Source: Siderastrea radians (taxonomy: Eukaryota; Cnidaria; Anthozoa; Scleractinia; Rhizangiidae). From it: a DNA stretch of 64,000 nucleotides. The notes beneath the pieces were generated by a model. It did no database searches and had not been told where the DNA came from. It saw only the letters and a list, made by a program, of their open reading frames with translations. Every line of letters starts with the position of its first letter. Positions within the stretch are counted from its first letter, which is position 1. Below, piece after piece: positions 28,010 to 39,364 of this stretch. The stretch lies in contig OZ024892.1 of NCBI GenBank assembly GCA_964017195.1, forward strand, positions 6,962,366 through 7,026,365. Reading direction: 5' to 3'. Both the position numbers and the translations under genes were made by a program.

Positions 28010-28500
28010 GGGGACAGAAAAAGTGAGAGTGTTATGGTAACACCAAAAAAGTGTAAATTTTTGCAGCTGTGTGAACACCAATTAAGTGTAAAAGTAACGC
28101 CAACATGGTGTACATTTACACCACAATAGTGTAAACCACTAACAATTCTGATTTGGATTGGGTAAAAAAACACCAACACAGTGTTATGTAGACGCGGAAT
28201 TCGGGTAAGTTTACACCAAAAAGTGTACTTGTGACACCCAAATGGTGTAAAACAACTTGCAGCTGTGTGCACACCAAAACAAGGTTAATTTACACCAGAG
28301 GTAATTTTACACTAATCTTGAGTACTTGTGACACCCAAATGGTGTAAAACAACTTGCAGCTGTGTGCACACCGAAACAAGGTTAATTTACACCAGAGATA
28401 ATTTTACACTAAAACTGTGTAAAATAACACTTTGTTGAATAACACCCTCCACGTGTTATCTTAACACCGTTCTAGTGCACTTCAACACTAAAATAAAAGA
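28010..28500. repeat. Field of short GTGTAA/TTACAC palindromic motifs
   Basis: Dozens of GGTGTAA, TTACACC, AACACCA and GTGTTA words alternate at short spacing, and a sub-block (TGTGACACCCAAATGGTGTA to GTTAATTTACACCAGAG) is repeated at 28227-28303 and 28325-28400. A related field is at 34030-34112 and 34754-34960. No coding potential. Confidence 0.75.
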
Positions 28501-29307
28501 TGGATGTGGGCTACTTAAACATTGTAATCATTGCTGCTGAAGGAGACGGACATCACTAGTTTCCAAATTTATTTCACAGTGAATATTTATTTGGTATACT
28601 ATACCTTAAAACAAAATGCGTCCAAAAATACGGTTTTTTGCCAAAAACAATAAGCCTACATGTAGAAAAATAAACCTTTCAGTGCAACCGTGGAAACTCA
28701 CTATAAATTACAAAGATGCTACTCTAATGCCTTAGAATTCAATAAAGTAGTGACACTGAGTAAGATAGTTATAAAAATATAAGAAAGCTACAAAGATTCC
28801 AGTCCAAACAGTGCATTAACTTCTGTATACTTCATTTTTGTTAACACCTAAGTTGATGTGCCAAAATAATGAAAACCAAACTCATACAAAAATAAAAGGC
28901 CTTTCAAAAGGCATTTTGATTTAGAGTACTTTTCTAGTTGTTATACAAAAATGAAGTCAATAAATGCAGATTGAGTGAGTGATTTTGATGATAAACCACA
29001 CCCAGTTCAGAAACCACCTCCATCTGATTCATCAATCCACTGAAAAAAAAAAGATAAAAATTAGTAATGCTATATTAATTACCCACTTGTACACACCATG
29101 ATTAGGCAATACTGAATGTCACTTATTCAAGTTTATTTCTTTTTGTGCCAAGATCTGGAAACAAACTTATTTTGGTCAGCTATATACAAAATTTCAAAAT
29201 ACCACTACAGCTCTAAAAGAAAACAGCCCTCAGTAACACTTATTGTTCAGTTAGATGGAATACTCTGTCAGACAGTTGTACATACATGTACTGTATTGCT
29301 CAGTCTG
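28501..29307. other. Host intergenic DNA, nothing recognised
   Basis: AT-rich, no exon-like segment or repeat structure that I can support. Confidence 0.45.
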
Positions 29308-29519
29308 TTAACCCTTTAAGCCCTAACAGTGACAGAAATGAAATTTCTCCTTACAGGATCACTGCTTGTTCAAACATTCAAGTTGTGAGAATGAAGAAAA
29401 CAATCACCAAGGATGAGATGTATTGATATTATGACAAATTCTCCTTACTGGTTCCATAAGAAATGTATGGTGAACAGTAAGGAGAATATGCATTTCTATA
29501 TCAGGGCTTAAAGGGTTAA
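29308..29519. mobile_element. piggyBac-type MITE flanked by TTAA
   Basis: TTAA at 29308-29311 and 29516-29519 flanks a 204-bp body whose ends are CCCTTTAAGCCCTA and AGGGCTTAAAGGG. No ORF. TTAA target duplication is the mark of piggyBac-mobilised elements. Confidence 0.8.
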
Positions 29520-29539
29520 GTGTTTTTAAAATACTTCGT

Positions 29540-30175
29540 CAGTATTGTATACCACTCAGTCAATTGAGCAAACCACTCAATCAGTTCACTCAGTTGTTTA
29601 TACCACTAGATCAGTTATGTGGATTGCTCAGTAAGTTGGGTAATATTACATACAGTCTTTATACCACTTGGAAGAGCAGGGTGGACCACTAGTTTGACAC
29701 TCAAGTCAGTTGTGACTACATGTACCTGTCTTGTCTGCTAAGTCAGTTATGTGCACCACTAAGAACACATAACTTTTACAACTGTGTTTCACTCAGTCAT
29801 TTATCACCCTGTGAGTTGTGTGCACCACTTGCTAACTTGTGAGTACCACCCAGTTACTTGATCAGCTGCGGGCTACCACTCAGTCAGTTGTGTACACCAC
29901 TGGGTCAGTTGTATCATTCAGGTCAGTTGTCAGTTGAAATGTGTGGATAACTCCACACAACTCGCCTAGTGATACAACTGACTTAACAGCTGTAGTGAAA
30001 AAGACAACTGGCACAGGGGTACACAAAACCGACCGAGCAGTTTATACAATTGACCAGTTGGTATAAACAGCTGAGTGAAACGTATATTCAATTCAGTGAC
30101 TGACAACATGGCTTACTGAGTGGTATGCTGGACAGTTGTGTGTATCACTCAGTCAGTTTTGGACCACTCTATATG
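29540..30175. repeat. Degenerate CACTCAGTCAGTTGTGTACA minisatellite
   Basis: Loose copies of a 20-25 base unit built on CACTCAGTCAGTTGTGTAC-ACCACT run for about 630 bases, partly in both orientations after about 29950. A short extension lies at 30470-30515. Confidence 0.75.
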
Positions 30176-30679
30176 TAAACAACATTTGAAGAGGCTAGTG
30201 CAAAGACCCCAAGAGATTTTTTTTGGTCAATTGTTTTAGCTTGAAAGTGCCTGAATTTTTGCATGTGGGCTTCAATGAATTCAGAGAACATACCCTGTTT
30301 TTTTCCCTGCCGGTTTACACTTAGTTTTCCAGAAAAGGCCAAAAAATGAGGCCCCATCTTCTGTTTTCTTTTGTTAAAAACCTAAACAAAAGAAACCAAT
30401 TAAATCCTTTGTTTCAGGAAACAAAAGAACGAAATCAACAGAGGGACCAATGCTTTGTTAGATGTGTTTGGTCACTTGTGTATATTATTCAGTAAGTTGG
30501 ATGTATCACTCAGTCTGTTCCTGTTTACAACTGTACATGCAGGCAATGAGGGCCAGGACTCTACTACAGTACAATCTGACCCTCTGCTACTTTGATGGAA
30601 AAAAAATGGCAATGCTATTGTACTGTCTTTTCCCTCCTTGCAAGATTTGTGAGTTAATTTTGCCTGTCCTGTTTTAGCA

Positions 30680-32450
30680 AATTCTGATAAATAATCACTA
30701 TCTTTGAAGAAGCACAGTCCAAGTAATGAGCAGGTAGTAGTCACTCAACATTGGAGGCAGTTAAAAGTGGAAAACCACTTTACACAACTGTGCAAGGCAC
30801 ACTGTGTCCTTCAGAAGGTGACATTAAATTCAAAATGAAAAGAGAAAGTAAAATGTTTGTCGACTGATTTTTCTATTCTCATTATTTTTGTTCCGCTCTG
30901 ACAAATTCTGATAAATAATCACCATCTTTGAAGGAGCACAGTCCAAGTAATGAGCAGAGTTCGTGCTGGTTTGTGGGTATAAAATTCAAGGAGTATTCAA
31001 GGAGTATTCAAGCACCAAAAACTGAGTTTTCAAGGAGTGTTCATGGCAAGTTACATATGTTTTCATTGGTCAATAGCAACTTTAAAACAAATGCAACATC
31101 AATATCAAGTCTGTAATAATTCATAAACAGGGATGCATAACAAGTTCATAGTTCTTACGGACCAAAAGCCTTGTATGTGGTGAAGAAAAACCAAACACAT
31201 AATCCAATAAAGCAACACTATACCAAACAATAATCTCAACAATAATCTTAACAACAATATAGTCTGAAAGCAATGTTTTTGTTTTTGACTGAAAGTTGAT
31301 GGCAGACACATACTGACAACAACACTGAGGTACAACACGCTTTTGGAAAGGATAAAATTGTCATAATTCTGGCCCGAAAACTTTAAAACTCCTGAACACA
31401 CAGAATGGCAGTAAAACATGATTTTAGTGTCCATTCTGATCATGAAAATCATCTGCAATAGGAACTGGTTTTGCAGAATCCATAATGCATGTTTGGTGTT
31501 TTGCTCCTTCCATATGAAACTTCAAAGCTGCTTGGCCTATACTTGCTTATTTAAACTTTCGGCAGCACAGCCTACAATAGGCAGCACGTTTATCATCTTT
31601 GACACCTTGTAACCAATCTTGTTACACAACGTCTACAAACTAAATCAGAATTGAAAACACATTCACCTCCGTCAGGCATTTTGATTCATGTTTAGATGAG
31701 TTTTCGTCCGTTCACCCTAACTATACATACAAGATGTACAAGATGGCTTCCACCTGATCACTTAGTTAAGAAACTGATCCCAGAATGCAATGCACACAAC
31801 ACAGAATTCCACCCAGCACAGGCTGAGAGGCATATTTTCCAAAATTCTGTCTCCAATTTTAAAATCTGCGCTCAATGTTTATATAATCTGTGCTTTTCAA
31901 GCACCCTTGAAATCTAAAATTAAATTCCAGGGCTTTTCAAGGACTTCAAGGAGTAGCATGATCCCTGAATGAGCAGACAGAAGCCACTCAACATTGGAGC
32001 TGGTTAAAAGCGGAAAACCACTTCACACAACTACACAAGGCACGCTGTGTCCTTCAACGAGAGGGTGACATTGAATTCAAAATTTAAAAGTGAAAGTAAA
32101 AGATGTGTCAGTTAACCTTTCTATTCTGAATATCTCTGTGTTGCTTTAACAAATTCTCATAACAAAAAATCACCATCTTTGAAGGAGCACAGTCCAAGTA
32201 ATGAGCGGGCAACAGCCACTCAACATTGGAGCTGGTTAAAAGTGGAAAACCACTTTACACAACTATGCAAGGCACACTGTATCCTTCAGAGAGAGGGTGA
32301 CATTGAATTCAAAATGAAAAGAGAAAGTAAAAGATTTGTCAGTTGATTTTTCTATTCTCATTTTTTCTGTTCTGCTCTGGCAAACTCTGATGAATAATCA
32401 CCATCTTTGAAGGAGCACAGTCCAAGTAATGAGCGGGTAGAAGCGACATT
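30680..32450. repeat. Tandem array of a 225-232 bp unit, interrupted
   Basis: ATCTTTGAAGGAGCACAGTC (with small changes) recurs at about 30696, 30921, 32171 and 32399. After removing the 1013-bp insertion and its 6-bp duplication, the spacings are 225, 232 and 228. Units contain GGAAAACCACTTTACACAAC and GAAAAGAGAAAGTAAAA. No conserved ORF. Confidence 0.9.
30955..31967. mobile_element. Non-autonomous hAT-like element inside the 228-bp array
   Basis: 1013 bp with ends CAGAGTTCGTGC and GCATGATCCCTG, imperfect inverted termini of the CAGRG type, flanked by AATGAG on both sides (30949-30954 and 31968-31973). The interior has CAAGGAGTATT and TTCAAGGACTTCAAGGAG motifs near the ends. No transposase is seen; the short ORFs within it have no support. 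Confidence 0.7.
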
Positions 32451-32814
32451 GTCTTCAACGACTTTTGGCGCCAAAATGGTAAAACTGCATAAATTTTCGC
32501 ACCGCCAAATTTCCATAAAATTATTCAAATTGTTATCTTAAACCTGACACGTTTGGGCCATCTGTATTCTTTATTTCGTACTAGGTTACTTTTCTCACAT
32601 TAGTAAAGGTCATTAACTGTGTTTGGCGATATTTTGGACCACATTATTCAAATACAACAAAACTGCCGTTCATAAACAATCAAATTTATAACCGACTGCA
32701 AATGGCGCTCGTTTCAAACACCCGAAAAACCATTCATCGAACTGTTTCATTTTACTCACAAGAAAAGCATTTTGAAAATGGGCATTTGGAGATTTTGGCG
32801 TGATAATTATGGGG
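32451..32814. other. Host intergenic DNA, nothing recognised
   Basis: No exon or repeat that I can support in these 360 bases. Confidence 0.4.
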
Positions 32815-33206
32815 TTAAAGGGGCATAGTCACGAGGATTTCGCAGATTTTTGGTCAAAACTGTGCTAAAATTATCGGTAGCTAACTTTATCCATGCCCAA
32901 TATTGTGTTTGAACATTTAAAGGAACATAGTAACTTAACTTCATTAAGAGAAAACAAACCATGACCATTTAATATCGATCTAATGTCAACACGCTGAAAG
33001 CATTTGAAAAGTTTAGCCTAATTTTTTCAAATTGCAATCCATTTCCATCCGTGCCATCCGTAGCAACAGACGACAGAAAATAGTGTCAGTGAAGTAATAT
33101 AGTCTTTGGTAACAAAACTAGACCATTATTTGTGGGCGTTCATTGATGTGAGGACATATTTTTGATTTTTAAAGTGAACTAAAATAGCGTGACTATGCCC
33201 CTTTAA
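32815..33206. mobile_element. piggyBac-type MITE flanked by TTAA
   Basis: TTAA at 32815-32818 and 33203-33206; the ends are AGGGGCATAGTCACG and its exact complement CGTGACTATGCCCCT. The body is about 384 bp, non-coding. It is a different family from the element at 29308. Confidence 0.85.
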
Positions 33207-34029
33207 GAGTTGAGCTACAATTTGAACAAAGCATGTCTTAATGACATTCATGATTGTTGTCTGCTGTCAGAGCTAGTACTATAAAGTATGTATTCACTCG
33301 TTTTGACTTAAAATTACCAAATAAAGTCACTTACCGCGTGTCTTATTGACGGTATTGCAGTAGCAGGACATCAGGCAATGCCAGAAACCAGAATGTACTA
33401 GGAATAAACGACAGGCACACGAAAAGCATCGAAAATCGCTTGAAGCATGTGCTCGTCTCGTCATATCTGTGTTAGCGTGCGCACAGCACATCAAGAGCAG
33501 CGAGGCACCGCTGACCGCAATAACTGTCGGGCAGTAGTAGACAATCCGCTCGTGAAAAAAGTAAAAAAAAAAACTATCATCTGCACTGACCATTAATATT
33601 TATTTCAATCGCTGCCGAAAAGAGAAATTATACATATGACACTCCCCTAAAATGTGGCGTAATCCAATGTCCGCCACTGCTAGTGCAACTTGCATTCAGC
33701 TTGTCTCACCGAGGTTCACCGGGGAAATTTGCTATATTCGCTACAACCCTTATTATCTTCCAGGCTTATGGAAAACCTTTTGCGCATTAGCTGCTCACGA
33801 AAACAAGTAATCAGAATGTCCCCCGTATTATATTGTATTTAATGGCGGATTTGTTTTCAGATCTTATAAAAAGGTAACTATATGGAGCTATCCACCAGTC
33901 TAAATAGCAAACCTATCTTGTCAGCTACCTTGTACAATATTCTCTATTTGATTATAAGCTGATTTTGCAGCCCAGACGTCATATGTGGAGGTGATCTAGT
34001 CGTTTCAGAAAGTTGCCTGATCGATGCCC
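33207..34029. other. Host intergenic DNA, possible minus-strand exon
   Basis: The minus-strand frame 33340-33590 is open and is followed by GTAAGTGAC, a good donor, but its Cys-rich translation matches nothing I know. Otherwise nothing is recognised. Confidence 0.3.
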
Positions 34030-34112
34030 GACAAGAAAACGTAATTGACACTTGGTGTTACTTTACACCTTGTTCGTGCTTGACTTACACGATGCAGTGT
34101 TAAATTACATAC

Positions 34113-34746
34113 CACAGGCAGCCCAGACGCGTTGTAAGTGGAGTTCATTTAAAAATAGAAAAGGGTGAAAATATATGTAATAGCACGAAATAAATCTTTA
34201 CTTCACGAAATAAATCTTGTTTACTTCTGCTTATTGTGTCCTGTTTAATTAATTTCCGGTTAATCTTGCACCGCTCTCTTAAATTACGCAATCGCTTGTT
34301 AGCGTCGCTGCTTATATAACCCGTTAAGCCTAAGGTTTGCAGAGATTTATTACAGACTAACTGGTGATAAAAGAATCGAGATATCTTGAAATAAATCGTA
34401 CCTACCTTCAGCTCAATGTTTCCCTGTTCGTCCTGGCTGGTTTAAATGACATTTTGTGGCTTTTTTCAATCGGAGGTAGCTTAAGCTTTTATCACCAGTT
34501 AGTCTGTAATAAATCTCTGCAAACCTTAAGCTTAACGGGTTATATAAGCAGCGACGCTAACAAGCGATTGCGTAATTTAAGAGAGCGGTGCAAGATTAAC
34601 CGGAAATTAATTAAACAGGACACAATAACCAGAAGTAAACAAGATTTATTTCGTGAAGTAAAGATTTATTTCGTGCTATTACATATATTTTCACCCTTTT
34701 CTATTTTTAAATGAACTCCACTTACAACGCGTCTGGGCTGCCTGTG
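34113..34746. mobile_element. Foldback element with 261-bp inverted arms
   Basis: Left arm 34113-34373 and right arm 34486-34746 are near-perfect reverse complements (I see about two differences), around a 112-base loop. The ends are CACAGGCAGCCCAGACGCG and its complement. TACATAC flanks both sides (34106-34112 and 34747-34753), a 7-bp target duplication. The ORF at 34364-34714 only reads through the arm. The element sits inside a GTGTTA-type repeat. Confidence 0.88.
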
Positions 34747-34753
34747 TACATAC

Positions 34754-34960
34754 CAGCGGTGTTAAATCCTGAAAAAACCTTGCAAGGTTTTTGCTACACA
34801 GCTTTAGTGTAAAAAACACCAAGAAGGTGCTGCATCCTGATTCGATTACACCATTTTGGTGTTATCTAACGCAAAATTGGTGTAATGTTGTAATTACACT
34901 CTGTCAGTGTCGTGGTAACGCGAATATCGTGTAAATTTATACCACTCTCGGTGTTATTTA
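34754..34960. repeat. GTGTTA/TAACAC palindromic field, right part
   Basis: Continues the motif field seen at 34030-34112, from which it is separated by the foldback element. It includes ACACCATTTTGGTGTTA and similar words. Confidence 0.6.
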
Positions 34961-35133
34961 ACACACTCGATTTTCCTGTGGAAATCCTCGTCCGACATGT
35001 CCGACACATCTTCGCCACAGGATTTTTCTAAAATATTCTCACTGCCATCATCGGAATCACTTGTATAATCCTCATATCCAGAGTCACTATCCAGAAAGTT
35101 CTCCCCAAGGGCTTGCCTCAAATTAGGAAGTGA
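34954..35133 (-). other. Exon-like acidic segment, unknown
   Basis: A minus-strand frame preceded by TTCTGTCATCAG, a plausible acceptor, encodes SLPNLRQALGENFLDSDSGY followed by a Ser/Asp/Glu-rich tail and ends at the stop in 34954-34956. It could be a terminal exon or the N-terminal acidic part of a transposase relic. The family is not recognised. Confidence 0.3.
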
Positions 35134-35184
35134 CACTGATGACAGAAATTGAATTTATTCATCTCCAACAAAGGTAATTTCCGA

Positions 35185-35590
35185 CGCCATTTTGTTTGTT
35201 TTTCTCTGCGCAGAGTCCTCGCAACACACACGCGCGTGTGTCACGCACGATGCCGCATTTTTTCTAAAAATAGCACATTTGTCTTTTTGAAAATGGCAGT
35301 TAGTTACGGTCTCCATTCCCGATTATGGCTCCTGGCAACCATAATTCAGAATTGCAAAAAATCTCTAGCAATTTCGTCCCAAATTTAGCTCAATTATCTC
35401 TGAAAAATGCGTGGTTACCCCCAATTTTCTTTTTGGATTCTGATGGCCCTTGCTAAGATCTGCTTTTCCACAGAGCCCTAAACCGTGCAAAAATATTGTT
35501 GTATTAGGGGGCAAATTCCTTAAGAAACCTGAATGTCCCGGGATGCGTAGAACGTATGCGCAGTAACAACTAGAGGCACCGTCCTTGAGA
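35185..35590 (-). repeat. Dispersed repeat (GGACGGTGCCTC family), reverse copy
   Basis: Reverse-oriented relative of 25985-26260, ending in GGCACCGTCCTTGAG at the right. It includes TTTCTAAAAATAGCACATTT and AAAAATGCGTGGTTACC. Confidence 0.75.
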
Positions 35591-35692
35591 CAGTTTTAAC
35601 CTTCAACCATCAACCTCCACACCCCCTCTTAACAATCAAGGCTGTCACTATTATGATTGTCATGGTCATGTGACTACTCATGAAATACTGAC

Positions 35693-38259
35693 CTATTTGG
35701 CACTGTTCTCCCGTGAAACCCGCAGGGCAGATGCAGCGGTATTGCTTCTCAGTGAATCCGGCTTGACAAGTGGCGTTTCTAGCACATGTGTGTCGCAAGC
35801 AACCATTCTGAAAAAAACGCCCTCTTTGGTTATATAAATATATGTAGTAGTAATACTTCTAGTCACTTTATGCTGGGGATCCGGTGATGGATTAGCATCC
35901 CATCCAGGGGGAGTAGTAATACTCCTTGTCTCTTTATGCTGGGTATCCTGTGCTGGATTAGCATCCCATCCAGGGGAAAGTAGCAATACTCCTAGACAAT
36001 TTATGCTGGGTGTTATGCGATGGACTAGCATCCCAACCAGAGTGGGTAGTAGTAGTCCTAGTCTCTTTATGCTGGGTATCCTGTGCTGGACTAGCATCCC
36101 ATTCAGGGGTAGTAGTAATACTCTCAGTCACTTTATGCTGGGTATCCTGTGACAGACTAGCATCCCACCCAGGGGAGGGTAGTAATACTCCTAGTCACTT
36201 TATGCTGGGTATCCTGTGATGGACTAGCATCCCATCCAGAGAAAACTAGTCATACTCCTAGTCGCAACAGAAACCAGATGTAAGCACTGGCCTTGGTAAG
36301 CCGTTTGCTTGTTCAATTGGATGTATGCCTTGGACACAAGACATACATTGGACTAATTAAGAAAGGACTATCGTGTAGTACTGACCTTGATCAGTCCTTG
36401 GTATAAGTAACCAAGTTTAGCATTCAGCTCATGGGGATAAGTTCGGCCATCGGCGTCACATAGTTCACAGTTTCTTTTGGAGTTTTCTTTACTCGGTCCC
36501 AAGTTTAAAGAAACACATTTCGGCTCCAGGTAACACTTAATCTGACACAGTTCCAGATCCGGGACTTCCATTGTGGCAATCACGTGATTAATCAATGCAA
36601 GGCCATTGGTAGGCTCCTGGAACCACAATTGGCGACAACCATCTGCAAAAACAAACAAACAAACAAACAAATTTCTCTCATCAAAGCGCTAAGTTAGCTA
36701 TTCGGTAGAAATACTATATGAAATTAAACTGGTACAACGTTTTGTGGTTCCCTAAAAAATTATTCAAAATAGGGTAGAGTATATTTTTAACACCGCTTTC
36801 TGGCCCTCTATCTCCTTTAATTTATGGATAATGTTATGACAATAAGTCGTCCCATTCTCTGTTTGACGAATACACTAGCAATCTTGTAGGAAGGTAGATA
36901 AAAACAAGATTTAATTGATTAATAAAGAAAATTCAAGAATCTTAAACAAAAACTCAAACTTCATGCTGACCGCAAACATTCGTATTAACTGAAAAAGTAA
37001 TTAACGACTCGTTAATTAACAATTCATGTTAACTCGGCATCTAGGGAAGAATAACAAGTATTTAAAATAACCGAAAACTTGTCCGCGAAGTCAATGTGCA
37101 TGCTGGATTGATTGTTTCTGATCCGAAAGGTTAATGCCAGAGCATTGTTTCTTTTTTGAAAAAAAAAAAAACAAAAAACAAAAACTGCCGTGTTGTGATT
37201 AAAGCCAAACGACAAAGTTAGTCTGAATCGGCAAAGGAGTTCTTCAAAATTGTTGCTCTCTATACATAAAGGGTTTTTTAACAAACGTTCTTTTTCAGTT
37301 TCTTAGTTTACAAAAATTCCAAAGGGTAGAAAGCAAGGAACGCGAACAAGATCATTATTCTTACCTGTAAAACAACAAAACTTTCATTGATGGGTGAAAC
37401 GCATCCTTAATAATTTATATGGCAGTTGACAGATGGAAAAAAAGCGGAGTCATTTTTTTTTCAGTTTTTAATTCTTTAAAGCTGGACAGCGTTATTTCAG
37501 TACTTTGTCTTCTTTTCCGTTTTCTTTGTTTTGCACGGTGTATTTAGAAATTCGTATTCAAGAGAACCTGTCTATACTATTGTTCGAAGCAGGAATTTTG
37601 ACAGGAAGTAAGCCAGTCCAGTTATAATTAACGAGTGCAGAAGTTGTAAAACTAAGTTGTTTGTCAATGACAAAACTGTTTATTACGGTGGAGTCATCTA
37701 TGAGAAATTAATGACGAAATAAAAGCGAAATCTCTTAGTTTTATTGTGATTTTAAACAACAGAAGCACCCAGAAGACATTAAAACTATTGCAAAAGGAAA
37801 ATTTTCTGTAAATGTTTTCCTAACAAGTTCTTGTAGAGATTAAATTCAAACTGTGGCTGGCGAGGGAATTTTTTTTGTGTTGAATTGTAAACAGCGATAA
37901 ATAATTGGTATACTGAGTTATCTGTTTTAGAAGGTTCAATGTACATGTACAGTATTTATTAGATAGGAAAATGCAGGATAGGCTGGGGGTAAAAGAGGGT
38001 AAAAGTTATCCTCATTTATTGTATGACAGTTAAGATTTAATCCATTTTGTATGGCATTGGTGCTACATGAAAGGCATTGCCATTTATCGTATTGAAACGT
38101 CAGTGATCTTACCACACCAGTACTACAGTTGCCTTTTAGTTAAATCCGAAGCCCATTCTTCATGCATCTAGGCTAAATACGAAATGACTTACCAGTGACT
38201 CCTTCCGATATCGCTACCAGAAATACTGGCAGGTAACAAGCCAGTCGAGCGCTGGCCAT
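35693..38259 (-). CDS. Secreted PAN/apple plus EGF protein, 5' exons
   Basis: Three exons can be joined on the minus strand. Exon 1 (38259-38193) is a signal peptide, MASARLACYLPVFLVAISEG. Exon 2 (36642-36386) is a PAN/apple-like domain with DGCRQLWFQEP, ELCQIKCYLEPKCVSLNLG and CELCDADG. Exon 3 (35807-35693) is an EGF domain (NGCLRHTCARN, ICPAGFTGEQCQ). Junctions have GTAAGT/GTCAGT donors and poly-T CAG acceptors, and the phases 1, 0, 1 are consistent. The EGF exon is 115 bases, as in the genes at 54405 and 59796, so the family is shared. The gene must continue left of 35693, but I could not find the next exon. It is probably an extracellular or membrane adhesion protein; its ligand is unknown. 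Confidence 0.8.
35868..36265. repeat. 66-67 bp minisatellite, copy B
   Basis: TATGCTGG occurs at 35869, 35935, 36002, 36068, 36133 and 36200, six units of 65-67 bases, lying in the intron between the PAN and EGF exons. Confidence 0.92.
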
Positions 38260-38813
38260 GGTGTTTGCAAGTTTTTTAAAGTAAAACATTTCCTGCGCCC
38301 TGTACTAATTTAAAACCGTCAGAAATGGCCGACTCTCTTCACAGATGTTTTTAAAGCTTGAGTTGGCTTATTCTCTTCCCTTGGAACAGACACCACGAGG
38401 GATACTGGAGCCGAGAATAATGTTAGTTTCCTGCAGTTCTTCAGTCAGCAGTTTGTCTCCCGTGGAAACTAACTGCTGACCAAGGACTGATTAAAGACTT
38501 AGCTCTTCTGGTGAACTGAATTCATCTAAACGAATGTAAATGACTAGATCGTTCGCTATCGTCCTGCTAGAGTTTCTACTGCCTAGTCTCCAGTCGTTCG
38601 CGATCGCTTAGGATATTATTGAGAAGAGCAGCGGGGAAGGGAGAAACGAGAAGGGGAGAAAGGAGGAAGCGAATGGCAAATTCCGCATCCAAGCCAAGAT
38701 GGCGGCTTTTCCAGATATTTTCAGACCGGTCCAGGAGGCCTTCAGAAGAAAGAAAATCGTCTATCTTGAGCAGAATTGCTACAAGGAGATGTTGTTTTTC
38801 GAAGAAAATGGAT

Positions 38814-39364
38814 TACCGTATTTACTCGAATAAGCACCGCGGCGCTTGTTAAATTTTTCGCACCTCAAATGTGGCGCTTATTCGAGGGCGGCGCTTATTG
38901 AAAAATTCTCGCAACAAAGAAATCTTTTCTTCTAATTTAACGGTATATTTTCTATCTGAACGAAAATTTTACGGTAACTAACAGAAGCGTCTTTTGTTGT
39001 CACCATTCGTCTCTTCCGGCACTTTAACCCAAAATGTGTCACTAAAATTGTAAGCAAGGAACAGAATGAAGTGCTCAGTCTCCTAGGTTGAAACGCTGTT
39101 TAAGCCAAAGTAAAAAAGAAGCATCAGATCATATAATCACTTTGAACTGAAGAACATCGCTTTTGATGAAAAGAAATTTCCAATACTGTTTTAGAGTTGC
39201 TTTGCAGTAGTTTTTTAGTTATACGAAATTCCTCGAATAAGCGCCACATCGGGACCACGGCGCTTATTCGGGGGCGGCGCTTATTGACTTTTTTGTCCCA
39301 AATGCCGCGCTTATTCAAGGGCGGCGCTTACTCGGGGGTGGCGCTTATTCGAGTAAATACGGTA
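38814..39364. mobile_element. 551-bp MITE with TACCGTATTTACTCGAATAA ends
   Basis: The first 22 bases are exactly complementary to the last 22 (39343-39364). The interior has several AATAAGCGCC/GGCGCTTATT words. It probably sits in a duplicated TA. The matching position in copy A (near 17585, AAATGGATAAGG) is empty, so the insertion came after the duplication. No coding capacity; the short ORF from 38619 only reads into it. Confidence 0.88.

Noticed and set aside
34364..34714. 116-codon ORF
   Set aside because: Reads through the arm and loop of the foldback element; not an independent gene.
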